This document shows, in pieces, positions 18,153 to 28,621 of a stretch of DNA of 64,000 bases. Location of the stretch: positions 3,379,001 to 3,443,000 of the forward strand of contig NZ_CP094351.1 in assembly GCF_022807995.1 (NCBI RefSeq), in the 5' to 3' direction. Under the pieces are notes generated by a model. The model was not told the origin of the DNA, did no database searches, and saw only the letters and a program-made list of their open reading frames with translations. The position numbers and the translations under genes are program-made. Position 1 is the first letter of the stretch. Each line of letters starts with the position of its first letter. Origin of the DNA: Pseudomonas orientalis (lineage in GTDB: Bacteria > Pseudomonadota > Gammaproteobacteria > Pseudomonadales > Pseudomonadaceae).

Positions 18153-18252
18153 TGTAGGAGCGAGCTTGCTCGCGAAGAACTCCAAGACACCGCGGGCTAC
18201 CAGGAACACTGCGTTATCGTTGACGATTTTCGCGAGCAAGCTCGCTCCTACA
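18153..18252. repeat. REP doublet (REPIN), GAGCGAGCTTGCTCGCGAA family, within an operon
   Basis: 100 bp inverted pair between the DUF2160 gene and the binding-protein gene, within the operon. The spacer holds GACACCGCG and CGTTATCGTTGACG. The position next to the binding-protein gene recalls the REP of the E. coli malE-malF gap, where it affects differential expression by protecting mRNA. Confidence 0.92.
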
Positions 18253-18264
18253 GGGTGTGCACAC

Positions 18265-18540
18265 CTAGCCCCAACGCATCACACTCAACAGCCATACCAG
18301 GGAGAGCGCGGACGCCACCCAGATGCTCCAGTCGGTAACGCCGATGACCAGCAAATGCAGGTAGGCGCTGCCGAGAAGACCGATAAACAAGCGATCACCA
18401 CGGGTGGTGCTGATCGGCAGAAAACCCCGCCGAGGGATACTCGGCGAGCGCAACTCCCAGGTGGTCATGCCCGCCAGGATCAGCGCGATGCCGCCAAAGA
18501 ACAGGGCTGTGGGGGTGGTCCAGGCCATCCATTCCATCAT
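18265..18540 (-). CDS. DUF2160 small membrane protein of glycerol-type ABC importer (GlpU-like)
   Basis: Small inner-membrane protein, 91 residues with about three hydrophobic helices (TALFFGGIALILAGMTTWEL near the N-terminus, IGLLGSAYLHLLVIGVTDW and VASALSLVWLLSVM later) and a basic loop, RSPSIPRRGFLP. DUF2160 genes are known almost only inside glycerol-type ABC operons, where the protein is called GlpU and has no settled role. The first of two adjacent ATGs is chosen because GAGG lies five bases before it. The gene starts eight bases after the second permease gene. Confidence 0.88.
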   Translation of the reverse strand: MMEWMAWTTPTALFFGGIALILAGMTTWELRSPSIPRRGFLPISTTRGDRLFIGLLGSAYLHLLVIGVTDWSIWVASALSLVWLLSVMRWG

Positions 18541-18548
18541 TGATTCCT

Positions 18549-19349
18549 CTAGACCCGGCCCAGGGCAAAGCCCTTGGCCACGTGGTTACGAACAAACCAG
18601 ATCACCAGCATGCCCGGCAGGATCGTCAACACCCCCGCCGCCGCCAGCACGCCCCAATCGATACCCGAGGCCGACACCGTGCGGGTCATCACCGCCGCGA
18701 TGGGCTTGGCATTGACCGAGGTCAGCGTGCGCGCCAGCAACAGTTCAACCCAGGAAAACATGAAGCAGAAAAACGCCGTCACCCCGATGCCGGAGCCGAT
18801 CAGCGGGATGAAAATCTTCACGAAGAACTTGGGAAACGAGTAGCCGTCGATGTAGGCGGTTTCGTCGATTTCCTTGGGCACGCCAGACATGAAACCCTCA
18901 AGAATCCACACCGCCAGCGGCACGTTGAACAGGCAGTGCGCCAGGGCCACCGCGATGTGCGTATCGAACAAGCCGATGGACGAATACAGTTGGAAAAACG
19001 GCAGCAGAAACACCGCCGGCGGCGCCATGCGATTGGTCAGCAACCAGAAGAACAGGTGCTTGTCGCCGAGGAAACGGTAGCGCGAAAAGGCGTAGGCCGC
19101 CGGCAAGGCCACGCTCAGGGAAATCACCGTGTTCAGGCTCACGTAGTACAACGAGTTGAGGTAGCCGGTGTACCAGCTGGGGTCGGTGAAGATCACCTTG
19201 TAGTTGGCCAGGGTGAAATCCTGCGGAAACAGGGTCAGCCCGCCGAGGATTTCGGTGTTGCTCTTGAAGGACATGTTCAGCAGCCAGTAGATCGGTACCA
19301 GCAGGAACAGGATGTAGATCAGCAGCGGAATAAGCTTGCGTTTGCTCAT
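18549..19349 (-). CDS. ABC transporter permease 2 (glycerol-type, GlpQ-like)
   Basis: Inner-membrane permease of the MalG branch, 266 residues with six predicted helices. The cytoplasmic coupling loop EAA-type motif is IDETAYIDGYSFPKFFVKIFIP, where ETAYIDG replaces the usual EAA-DG. It pairs with the permease gene immediately upstream, whose stop lies ten bases before this start. Together they should form the heterodimeric membrane channel served by the two ATPases encoded further upstream. The basic N-terminus (MSKRKLIPLL) is typical of such proteins. Confidence 0.92.
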   Translation of the reverse strand: MSKRKLIPLLIYILFLLVPIYWLLNMSFKSNTEILGGLTLFPQDFTLANYKVIFTDPSWYTGYLNSLYYVSLNTVISLSVALPAAYAFSRYRFLGDKHLFFWLLTNRMAPPAVFLLPFFQLYSSIGLFDTHIAVALAHCLFNVPLAVWILEGFMSGVPKEIDETAYIDGYSFPKFFVKIFIPLIGSGIGVTAFFCFMFSWVELLLARTLTSVNAKPIAAVMTRTVSASGIDWGVLAAAGVLTILPGMLVIWFVRNHVAKGFALGRV

Positions 19350-19359
19350 GTCGGCGGCC

Positions 19360-20222
19360 TCAGCGGTTGGCGTCGGAATGGGTCATGGCGGTGTAGAACA
19401 GCCAGGACACCAACAGGATGATCAGGAAATACACCAGGGAAAACGCCGCCGCCGGGCCCAGGTCGAATTGACCTATGGCCATCTGGGTCAAGGTCTGACT
19501 CAGGAACGTGGTGGCATTGCCCGGCCCGCCACCGGTGAGTACGAACGGCTCGGTGTAGATCATGAAACTGTCCATGAAGCGCAGCATCACCGCAATCAGC
19601 AGCACGCTTTTCATCTTCGGCAACTGGATATGTCGGAACACCGCCCAGGCCGAGGCGCGATCGATCCGCGCCGCCTGGTAGTACACATCCGGAATCGCGC
19701 GCAGCCCCGAATAGCACAACAGCGCCACCAGGGAGGTCCAGTGCCACACATCCATCACCAGCACGGTGACCCAGGCATCCGCCGTGTTCGCCGCGTAGTT
19801 GTAGCTGATGCCCAGGGCGTTGAGGCTGTAACCAAGCAGGCCGATATCGGCGCGCCCGAAGATCTGCCAGATGGTGCCGACCACGTTCCATGGAATCAGC
19901 AGAGGAATGGCGAGGATGATCAACACCAGTGACGACCAGCGACCCTTGGTGGGCATGGTCAGGGCGATGGCGATGCCCAGGGGGATTTCGATCAGCAGCA
20001 CACAGGCCGAGTAGATGAACTGGCGCAGCAGCGAGTCGTGCAGGCGCGGGTCGAGCAGCACCTGTTTGTACCAGTCGGCGCCGACGAAGTAGCGGCTGGA
20101 CTGGTCAAAAATATCCTGCACCGAGTAATTGACCACGGTCATCATCGGGATCACCGCACTGAACGCCACCAGCAGGAACACCGGCAGCACCAGCCACCAG
20201 GCCTTGTTGTTCTGCACCTTGT

Positions 20223-20226
<4 letters not shown>
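19360..20226 (-). CDS. ABC transporter permease 1 (glycerol-type, GlpP-like)
   Basis: Inner-membrane permease of the MalF/UgpA branch, 288 residues with six predicted helices. The coupling loop reads YYQAARIDRASAWAVFRHIQLP, matching the EAA motif with QAA for EAA. VLTGGGPGNATTFLS near residue 230 is the family segment following the fifth helix. The start overlaps the stop of the second ATPase gene by four bases, so translation is coupled. It is the partner of the following permease in a binding-protein-dependent importer for a small polyol. Confidence 0.92.
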
Positions 20227-21319
<1,093 letters not shown>

Positions 21320-21320
<1 letters not shown>

Positions 21321-22414
21321 CAGGCAACCCTCGCAACACGGCGCCCGGGGGCCTGGACCAAACGTCCCTGGCCATCGAACACAAACAGTTTATGGGTGGG
21401 GATATACACGCGGATCGGCGCGTCGACGTCGTACTCATGCACCCCCGGCAAGTGCAGCACCAGCAGGAAATGCTCGCTGCGCACGTGCAGAAAGGTTTCC
21501 GAGCCACTGATTTCGGCCACCTCCACGGTCACCGCCAGCTCCAGGTCATCGTCGTTACTCGGTACCAGGCTGATATGGCTGGGGCGCACGCCAAAGCGGA
21601 ATTCGCCTTCGCCGATGGGACGCAGGTCGACATTGAGCGGGAAATGCACGAAGTTGGCGAAGCTCACTTCATTACCACTGATGCGCCCCGGCATCAGGTT
21701 GATCGGCGGCTCGGAAAACAGCTCGGCCGCCAATACGCTCTGCGGCTGGTGATAAACCTCGGCGGCCTTGCCGCTCTGGATAACCCGGCCTTCGTGAAGG
21801 ATGGTGGTAGTGCCGCCCAGCGCCAGGGCTTCGTTCGGTTCGGTGGTGGCGTAAATGGCGATGGTGTGCCGCGCCTTGAACAGTTCGCGCATTTCCTGGC
21901 GCAGTTCTTCGCGCAACTTATAGTCCAGGTTGACCAACGGCTCGTCGAACAGAATCAGCTCGGCGTCTTTGACCAACGCTCGGGCCATGGCCGTACGCTG
22001 CTGCTGGCCACCGGACAGTTCCAGCGGGTGGCGCTGCAGGAATTTCTCGATGCGCAGCATCCGCGCCGTTTCCAGCACTTTGCTCTGGATCAGCTCATTG
22101 GACACACCGGCCTGGCGCAAGGGCGAGGCGATGTTCTCGAACACGGTCATGGTCGGGTAGTTGATGAACTGCTGATACACCATCGACACGTTGCGCAGGC
22201 GTACCGGTTTGTTCGTGACATCCACGCCGTTCATCAGGACGCGGCCGCTGTCGGGCTTGTCCAGCCCGGCCATCAGGCGCATCAGGCTGGTCTTGCCGGA
22301 CAGGGTGCGGCCGAGCAATACGTTGAAAGAGCCCGGCTCGAAACGCAGGGTGGCGTCGTCGATCCAGGTTTGACCTTCGACAACGCGGGAGACATGTTCC
22401 AGGGTCAATGACAT
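21320..22414 (-). CDS. ABC transporter ATPase 1, H-loop histidine missing (GlpS-like)
   Basis: First gene of the importer operon, 364 residues, with the same two-domain layout as its partner. The signature LSGGQQQ (133-139) and Walker B LILFDE (153-158) are intact. Walker A is the unusual GRTLSGKT (35-42), with Leu where most have Gly. The switch position normally holding His is Thr191 (IYATTEPNEA). Combined with the partner's canonical Walker A and His and degenerate signature, a heterodimer would have one normal and one degenerate ATP site. Transcription probably begins at the sigma-54 promoter about 45 bp upstream. Confidence 0.93.
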
Positions 22415-22458
22415 GACACGACCTTTTTATTATTGGAATGAATCTGGCCGTTTGTCAG

Positions 22459-22474
22459 AGCGAGTTTCGTGCCA
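22459..22474 (-). promoter_or_regulatory. Sigma-54 (-24/-12) promoter of the importer operon
   Basis: On the minus strand this reads TGGCACGAAACTCGCT. It matches the sigma-54 consensus TGGCAC-N5-TTGCW at every fixed position but one (C for the second T of TTGC), with invariant GG and GC correctly spaced. It ends 45 bp before the first ATPase start. A sigma-54 activator gene lies divergently next door. Confidence 0.8.
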
Positions 22475-22537
22475 AGGATGGCAGGTGATTGATTCACAAG
22501 GGAATGGACTGAGAGGCGTGTTCAAGAGTGAATAAAA

Positions 22538-22597
22538 TGAACAGTTCAGGCTGAACAATTGAACAGATTTGCAGTTGACAATGAACAGTTGTGAACA
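22538..22597. promoter_or_regulatory. Cluster of five TGAACA motifs, probable enhancer sites for sigma-54 activator
   Basis: TGAACA occurs at 22538, 22552, 22560, 22582 and 22592. The stretch includes a perfect inverted repeat, GTTCAG-G-CTGAAC (22544-22556), and GTTGTGAACAAC (22588-22599). The cluster lies 65-140 bp upstream of the sigma-54 promoter, the usual distance for an upstream activating sequence, and 180-240 bp from the divergent activator gene. Binding by that activator is inferred. Confidence 0.65.
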
Positions 22598-22623
22598 ACA
22601 CTTTATGGGCGATGAAGATTAAA

Positions 22624-22712
22624 TGTGGGAGGGGGCTTGCCCCCGATGGCGGTACATCAGTAACAGCAATGCTGATTGACACACCGCTATCGGGGGCAAG
22701 CCCCCTCCCACA
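22624..22712. repeat. REP doublet (REPIN), GGGGGCTTGCCCCC family
   Basis: 89 bp inverted pair between the TGAACA cluster and the start of the activator gene. The 361 bp between the two divergent genes thus holds, from left, the promoter, the TGAACA cluster, this element and about 60 bp of AT-rich leader. A REPIN in a promoter region rather than a 3' region is less usual. Confidence 0.92.
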
Positions 22713-22775
22713 CTTGAACCCATTCCAATAGTTTCAATTGTGCATGCCCTATAACAATAAAAATGAAGGTCACCC

Positions 22776-24593
22776 ATGGCCGAACCACTGGCTCACGACA
22801 CCATCATCCAGGACTCCTGGCGCCGTTGCCGCGCGTTCGGGCTGGATCACCAAAGCGTCCCCAGCTTCGATCAGTTGCCCGCCGAGGGCATTCGGCAGTT
22901 GCTGGAGAGCCAGCATTCACTGGTGCAGACCACCCATCAGGAAGTGCTGCCCTACTACGAAAACATCCTGAGCAATTCCAATTGCCTGATCATGCTGGCC
23001 GACAACCAGGGCCAGGTCCTGACGTCGTGGGGCACCCAGCGGTTTATCGAGCCCGGGCTGGCCCGTGGTTTCAGCGCAGGCGCCAGCTGGATGGAGCGCG
23101 CCAGCGGCACCAATGCCATCGGCACCGCCCTGGCCTGCGCCCAGGCGGTGCATATCGAACACGACGAACACTTCCTCAAGGCCAATCGCTTCATGACCGG
23201 TTCGGCGGCGCCGATTTTCGACGCCCAACGCGAGATCATTGCGGTACTGGATGTGTCCAGCGACAGCTACCTGCCGCCCTCCCACACCCTGGGCATGGTC
23301 AAGATGATGAGCCAGACCGTGGAAAATCGGCTGATCCTCAACCTGTTTCGCGGCGAGCACTTCCAACTGACCTTCAACACCGGCCTGAGCAACCTCGACA
23401 GCCAGTGGGCGGGCCTGCTGATCTTTGATGAAAGCGGCCAGGTGCTGTCGGCCAACCGCCGCGCAGACAACCTGCTCGGTATCAGCTTGTCGCGGGTGAT
23501 GATCGACAGCCTGTTCAAGGTGTCGCTGCTGGAGTTGTTGAACCAGCCGGAGGGGCTGCCATTCTCCCTGCAAGCGGCGGGACGCAATCGCTTCCAGTGC
23601 CTGCTCAAGCGGCCCAGACAGATGCCGGTACAGGCACGGGTGTTCAATCAGCCTGCGCCGTCGAAGCCGACCGCGGTCAACCTCACCACCCTGCATTTTG
23701 GCGACGCGCGTGTGGAAAAAGCCGTGCGCCAGGCCGAGCGCCTGCTGGAAAAAGACATTCCGTTGTTGATCCACGGCGAAACCGGCGTGGGCAAGGAGGT
23801 GTTCGTCAAAGCCCTGCACCAGGCCAGCTCCCGCAGCCGACAGGCATTGATCGCCGTGAACTGTGCGGCGATTCCGGCCGAGCTGGTGGAATCGGAACTG
23901 TTTGGCTATGAAAAAGGCGCGTTCACCGGCGCCAATCAAAAAGGCAGCATCGGCCTGATCCGCAAGGCCGACAAGGGCACACTGTTTCTCGATGAAATCG
24001 GCGATATGCCGCTGCCGACCCAGGCCCGCCTGCTGCGGGTGCTGCAGGAGCGGTGCGTGCAACCGGTGGGCAGCAGTGAGGTGTTCCCGGTGGATTTGCG
24101 CATCATCTCGGCGACCAACCGAGCCCTGCGGGAGTTGGTACAGACCGGGCGTTTTCGTGAGGATTTGTATTACCGCATTGGCGGCCTGACCCTGGAACTG
24201 CCGCCGTTGCGCGAACGCAGCGACAAGCAGGCGTTGTTCCAGCAACTGTGGCAGCAGCACCGCGAGCCCACCCAGTGGGCCGGGCTGAGTACCGAGGTGC
24301 TCAAGCTGTTCGAACAGCACCCGTGGCCGGGCAATTTGCGTCAGGTGAGCAGTGTGTTGCAGGTGGCGTTGGCGATGGCCGAAGAACAGCCGATCCGCCC
24401 GGAGCACCTGCCCGATGATTTTTTTACCGACTTGAAGCAGACAGCGCCGCTGCCCCGCCACGAACGTCTGGATCACGACCTTGACCTCAACCGACGCCTG
24501 GAAGCCGTGGGCGGGAACATTTCCCACCTGGCGCGGGAGCTCGGGGTGAGCCGAAACACCCTGTACAAGCGCCTGCGCCAGCACGAAGGTTGA
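22776..24593 (+). CDS. Sigma-54-dependent activator, AcoR/DhaR-like
   Basis: Enhancer-binding protein, 605 residues. The N-terminal sensor region (about 60-200) is a GAF-type domain, followed by a PAS-like segment (about 205-300). The central AAA+ domain has Walker A GETGVGKE (334-341), the sigma-54 contact loop GAFTGA (381-386) and Walker B GTLFLDEIGD. The C-terminal Fis-type helix-turn-helix is GNISHLARELGVSRNTLYKRL. The layout matches AcoR and DhaR, which sense acetoin or dihydroxyacetone/glycerol-type compounds. It is divergent from the importer operon, which carries a good sigma-54 promoter, so it is the probable activator of that operon. Confidence 0.92.
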   Translation: MAEPLAHDTIIQDSWRRCRAFGLDHQSVPSFDQLPAEGIRQLLESQHSLVQTTHQEVLPYYENILSNSNCLIMLADNQGQVLTSWGTQRFIEPGLARGFSAGASWMERASGTNAIGTALACAQAVHIEHDEHFLKANRFMTGSAAPIFDAQREIIAVLDVSSDSYLPPSHTLGMVKMMSQTVENRLILNLFRGEHFQLTFNTGLSNLDSQWAGLLIFDESGQVLSANRRADNLLGISLSRVMIDSLFKVSLLELLNQPEGLPFSLQAAGRNRFQCLLKRPRQMPVQARVFNQPAPSKPTAVNLTTLHFGDARVEKAVRQAERLLEKDIPLLIHGETGVGKEVFVKALHQASSRSRQALIAVNCAAIPAELVESELFGYEKGAFTGANQKGSIGLIRKADKGTLFLDEIGDMPLPTQARLLRVLQERCVQPVGSSEVFPVDLRIISATNRALRELVQTGRFREDLYYRIGGLTLELPPLRERSDKQALFQQLWQQHREPTQWAGLSTEVLKLFEQHPWPGNLRQVSSVLQVALAMAEEQPIRPEHLPDDFFTDLKQTAPLPRHERLDHDLDLNRRLEAVGGNISHLARELGVSRNTLYKRLRQHEG

Positions 24594-24594
24594 T

Positions 24595-26712
24595 TTAACG
24601 CCAGCTCCACGACACGCCGGTGTAGACACCACGCCCGTCGGCGGGCGTGGAACGGGCTGCGTCCATGCCTTTGTCGTCATAACCCGGCGTAACGGTGTTG
24701 GCATAACGCCGATTGGTCAGGTTGCGCAGATCGACCCAGGCTTGCCAGTCCTGCCTGGGCGCGTCATAGCCGAACGTGGCGCCAAGGGTGGTGTAGGCCG
24801 CGGCGTAGTAGGAGTTGGCATAGTCCACCGCCACTCGCGAGGCGTGCTCGGTGTTGAGGCTGGTGTAGAAACCGCTCGGATGGCTGTAGCGCAGTTGCGC
24901 CTGGTAATAGTGCCTGGGGATGCCGGGCAAGGTGTTGTCGCCAAAACGGTCATCGTCGCGGTAGTGGAAGTCGCTGAAGGTATAGGCCTGGCGCAGCGCA
25001 AGGCGGCCGTTACGACCGCCGTCCCACAGCGGGCTGAGCAGGCTCAGTTCCACGCCTTGGTGCACGGTGGGGCTGGCATTGGCCTCGGCGACAATGGCAT
25101 TGCCGGTAGCGGTCTGGGCCTGGGTTTCCACGGTCAACAGTTCGTGGCGCACTTCGGAGCGATAGAGCGCCAGGTCCCACTGGCCGAGCCAGGCGTCGCC
25201 ACGTCCACCGATTTCCAGGGTGGTTGCGGTCTGATTGCGCAGCTTCACGCCTTCGCGCTGCAACCCGGTAGCCGCACCATTGCCGGCGGCGAAATATTTA
25301 TTGGAACCCCAGATCATCGACCAGGCGTGCGGCGGCTCCACCGAGCGGCTGAGGTTGCCGTACACCTGCAATTGCGGGGTGAAGTCATAGCGCAGGCCGA
25401 TACGTGGCGCGTAGTCCCAATCATGCTGACGGGTCGGTGCCTGGCCGTCCGGATAGGTGACCTGGGTTTCGCGGCGGGTGTAAATCGCGGCCAGGCCCGT
25501 GGTCAGCCACAGGTCGGGGACCAGCTCCAGCTCGTTGCCGATATTCAGCACGGTGTCGGAGCCCAGGTAGGTGTAGTCACGGGTCTTGGTGCCCGGGGCG
25601 AAGCCCGCCGTGTTGCCGGCCGGGACGCGCACGTACTCCGAGGCGCCATTGTTCGGCATCGCCTGGGTGGTGCGCAGGCCGAGCGTGGTGGTGCTGGCGT
25701 GGCCGAACAGGCTGTCCTGACGAATGTAATTGAGCGTGCCACTGATGTCGGTATAGGCGACTTTCAGGCGATTGGTGCCTTCGCGCAGGTCCATCGGGTA
25801 GTCGTGATAGGCCAGCCCGACCTCGACGCGCGAAGCGTCATCCAACTGCAAGGTGGTCTTGTTGGCAAGCCAGGTGGAACCCGGTTGCAAGCGTTTGGAA
25901 TCGCGGGCGGCGTTGAGGCTATTGGCCGCACGCGGGTCATGACTGATCTGCTCGCGGGTGAGTTTGCCCGGTGTGTCATTGGTGGTTTCGCGATAGCGCA
26001 GGTAGAAGCGCGTTTCCAGGTTCGGGTTGAAGCGATAGCCGACGTTGGCCGCGATGCCCTTGCCCGTTCCGGCGCTTTGGTGCTGGTAACCGTCGGACTG
26101 CGAATCGGTGAGGCTGATGTAGTAATCGGCATCTCCCAGCACCTGGCCGGAACTGATTTCACGCTGGGCGTAACCCCGGCTGCCCGCCTCATAGCGCACT
26201 TGCAGTTTGGGCACGTCATAACCGGTGCGGGTGACGTAGTTGACGGCGCCGCCCAGGGCCAACGCGCCCCGGTCGAAACCGTTGGCGCCGCGCAGCACCT
26301 CCACCCGGCTCTGCCATAACGGGTCCTTGAGTTCATAGGGCGTGCCGCCGGGACCGGTCAGCGGCAGGCCGTCGAACATTTCGTACAGGCCGGAGGCATG
26401 GGAACCGGGGCCACGGTTCAAGCCCGAACCGCGAATGGATAGCTTGACCCCTTCATTATTCGCCGCCTTGGCGTACACCCCGGCCTGGTACTTGAAGACA
26501 TCCTCGTTGGTGCTCACCCGCCCCTGCTGCACGCTGTCCATGTCGATGAAGTTGGTGCCGCCGGGCACGCTGTTGAGCTGTGCCTGGGCAATCTCGCCGA
26601 CGCTGGCTTCGGACGTGGTGACTTCGACCGGCGCCAACTGCAGGTCTTCGGCCTGTACCAGCGAACTGAGGGTCAGGGCGGCGAACAGCAGCGGGGGTTG
26701 TCGCAACAGCAT
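24595..26712 (-). CDS. TonB-dependent outer-membrane receptor
   Basis: Outer-membrane gated channel for iron chelates or another scarce nutrient, 705 residues from the ATG at 26712. That start has AAGGA upstream and is followed directly by a clean signal peptide cleaved near Ala21 (SLVQA before EDLQ). The plug domain follows (VRGSGLNRG-like segment IRGSGLNRGPG, then VEVLRGANGFDRGALALGGAVNYVTR). A 22-strand barrel ends in the terminal aromatic residues VSWSWR. No N-terminal signalling domain for a sigma/anti-sigma system is present. The ligand is unknown. Its stop lies one base from the stop of the convergent activator gene. Confidence 0.92.
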   Translation of the reverse strand: MLLRQPPLLFAALTLSSLVQAEDLQLAPVEVTTSEASVGEIAQAQLNSVPGGTNFIDMDSVQQGRVSTNEDVFKYQAGVYAKAANNEGVKLSIRGSGLNRGPGSHASGLYEMFDGLPLTGPGGTPYELKDPLWQSRVEVLRGANGFDRGALALGGAVNYVTRTGYDVPKLQVRYEAGSRGYAQREISSGQVLGDADYYISLTDSQSDGYQHQSAGTGKGIAANVGYRFNPNLETRFYLRYRETTNDTPGKLTREQISHDPRAANSLNAARDSKRLQPGSTWLANKTTLQLDDASRVEVGLAYHDYPMDLREGTNRLKVAYTDISGTLNYIRQDSLFGHASTTTLGLRTTQAMPNNGASEYVRVPAGNTAGFAPGTKTRDYTYLGSDTVLNIGNELELVPDLWLTTGLAAIYTRRETQVTYPDGQAPTRQHDWDYAPRIGLRYDFTPQLQVYGNLSRSVEPPHAWSMIWGSNKYFAAGNGAATGLQREGVKLRNQTATTLEIGGRGDAWLGQWDLALYRSEVRHELLTVETQAQTATGNAIVAEANASPTVHQGVELSLLSPLWDGGRNGRLALRQAYTFSDFHYRDDDRFGDNTLPGIPRHYYQAQLRYSHPSGFYTSLNTEHASRVAVDYANSYYAAAYTTLGATFGYDAPRQDWQAWVDLRNLTNRRYANTVTPGYDDKGMDAARSTPADGRGVYTGVSWSWR

Positions 26713-26860
26713 GGGCAGGTCCTTGAAATACGGGAGCATGCACGGCAATGCCGGCACGCGAGCAGTCATGGGAAGATTCCCACACCCGCCAAGTCACGCA
26801 CTATTCAAGTCACGGCCCCTTCCCACAACCGTATCGGACCAGGCCTATTTGAATGAAAAC

Positions 26861-27157
26861 TCAGTGATCATCGCTGCCCTGCTTGCCCGACCACTCCAGC
26901 GTCTGCATCAGATCGTCAGCATCGGAGCCGACGGGAAACCTGAAACCATACATCTCATCGGTGGCCAGGATGTCGGCCAGCGTGTCGCGTAGTTGTGCCT
27001 CCGTTGGCGAGTCGCGCAGCAGTTTGTGTGCGGGTAACAACATTTCCGAAGCGACCCCTTGGGCACTCGCGGCGTCAATGACGGCAAACAGGATAAATCG
27101 CAGGCGGATTTCGCGATCAGTAGGCCAAACCGTTTTTCGCTTACCCAAGGTAGGCAC
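26861..27157 (-). CDS. Hypothetical small protein
   Basis: 98-residue soluble protein that I do not recognise. It has a basic N-terminus (LGKRKTVWPTDREIRLRF), a helical middle and an acidic tail (GSDADDLMQTLEW ending GSDDH). No signal peptide or membrane helix is visible. It lies between the TonB receptor and a putative lipoprotein, both on the same strand, with 148 bp to the receptor start. Nothing recognisable is seen in the 131 bp on its other side. Confidence 0.55.
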   Translation of the reverse strand: MPTLGKRKTVWPTDREIRLRFILFAVIDAASAQGVASEMLLPAHKLLRDSPTEAQLRDTLADILATDEMYGFRFPVGSDADDLMQTLEWSGKQGSDDH

Positions 27158-27288
27158 TCATGTTTAAGAAAAGTCCGAGGCTAGGGCTGACCGGGGGCGT
27201 GTTTCAAGCGGTCAAGGGCATCATAGGCAACTTCCTACAGAGGAAAGGGAAACACCGCACCGATTAGCCGTTCGCTGGAGCCAGCGTG

Positions 27289-28029
27289 TCACTGCACAGG
27301 CAAAAAATTCATCAGCAACAGGCTTTGCGCGTAGTTCAGGCCAATGCGTCGGTAGCGCTCATCGAGTATCTGGGTCAACAGGTCCAGGCGCGCGACAATC
27401 TTGCCGAACTCGACGGCGAAACTGAGGTTGCTGCCCTCCTCCGAGATCTCATTGGAAAACAGCAGCAACACCCCATTGGCGTCCTGGCGCTGGCCGAGCA
27501 GCCAGGTGGCTTTCTCGATATTACGGGCGGCATTGCTGACGAACTGCGGGTTGATCGAGTCGGTCACGTAAAACTGCGTGCGCCCACCGTGTGCGGTCAC
27601 GAGCATGCTGCCGATCGCGTAGATGAACGCCCCCACCCGATCACCACGAAACTCCGGGCTCAAGGAATAACTCAAGGCCGCCAGGTCACGACGCTCCCCC
27701 AGCGCAGGCAATGGCTGACGGTTTTCGATCGCCTGACGAATGGTGCGCGCAGCGGTCACCGCGTCAGGGTAACCGGACTGGCGCCACTGGCTGGGATTGC
27801 GCAGGTACAGCTTGCTCATCAGCAGATAGAGGCTTTGCAGGTTGTCGCGCATGCCCAGGGTGGCCATGCGATCGACGCTGGTTTGAAAAAACTCATCAGG
27901 CTTGCCTTCGCTGAACTGCCTGGCGACGTCACGGCCCTGTTGCTGGCTGCAGCCATTGGTCGATAACGCGAACAGCGCAGCCAGCAACAGCGGCCAGCGG
28001 GAGATAAAAGCAATTGACGTTCGAACCAT
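27289..28029 (-). CDS. Putative exported protein/lipoprotein, unknown function
   Basis: 246 residues from the ATG at 28029; a GTG two codons upstream is possible. The N-terminus has an arginine-containing lead, a hydrophobic run (WPLLLAALFAL) and STNGC at about residue 27. This could be a weak lipobox or a normal cleavage region. The mature part is helical and includes LNYAQSLLLMNFLP at the end. No domain is recognised. The gene looks genuine from its codon bias and from the absence of any competing reading on the other strand. Confidence 0.7.
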   Translation of the reverse strand: MVRTSIAFISRWPLLLAALFALSTNGCSQQQGRDVARQFSEGKPDEFFQTSVDRMATLGMRDNLQSLYLLMSKLYLRNPSQWRQSGYPDAVTAARTIRQAIENRQPLPALGERRDLAALSYSLSPEFRGDRVGAFIYAIGSMLVTAHGGRTQFYVTDSINPQFVSNAARNIEKATWLLGQRQDANGVLLLFSNEISEEGSNLSFAVEFGKIVARLDLLTQILDERYRRIGLNYAQSLLLMNFLPVQ

Positions 28030-28261
28030 CGGCACCGGGTCTATGGCTGTTGGCCATCCGCAGGTTTCAGATGGCTGGGACAGAGGTAGATCAGGAGAAT
28101 GGAAAAAAGTGCAGCCGTACGGGTTCAGATAAGCATTGGACTACAGGGCGTAGAGCTGACGGCTTCGGAACAGATCAATCGGCGCTGTAGAAAATTTGAA
28201 TTAGCCGGTTGCCCGCTGGGTCAAGAATTATGAACGCAGTAAATCTGACGAGGTGACAGCA

Positions 28262-28396
28262 ATGACTATCCAGGCAGAGACACTCGTACAACTGACCGAA
28301 GCACTGAAGGAGCGCGGCCTGAATCTGGTTTCAGACGTGCACTTCACCCGCGCACCCTATCGGCACAATCACCGCTGGATTTGCACTGTAGAGTGA
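28262..28396 (+). CDS. Possible small ORF, 44 residues
   Basis: A short ORF starting MTIQAETLVQLTEAL and ending HRWICTVE. It is preceded by a very good ribosome-binding site, GAGGTGA, five bases from the ATG. No family is recognised, and it could be a real small protein or the start of a decayed gene. It lies in the 28030-28621 gap, which otherwise shows only another 44-codon ORF (28099-28233) and no clear promoter. Confidence 0.4.
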   Translation: MTIQAETLVQLTEALKERGLNLVSDVHFTRAPYRHNHRWICTVE

Positions 28397-28621
28397 TGAT
28401 CCATTCTGCTCACGGCCTGGCGCGACAGCCGGCCGTTGGCGCCTGCCAAAGGGCTCGGCCTGCGCGAGACCTTTTGGGACTGGCTCAGCTTCCGTGATTC
28501 AGAGTGCTGCATCGAACACGCTCAGTGGAACGCTTCGCAAGATATCGCAAGCAACTCGGCCGCAGAACCCCACCCTGCAATAGGGGTCTGCTCTTGTATC
28601 AAAATCTCTGGAATACAACGA

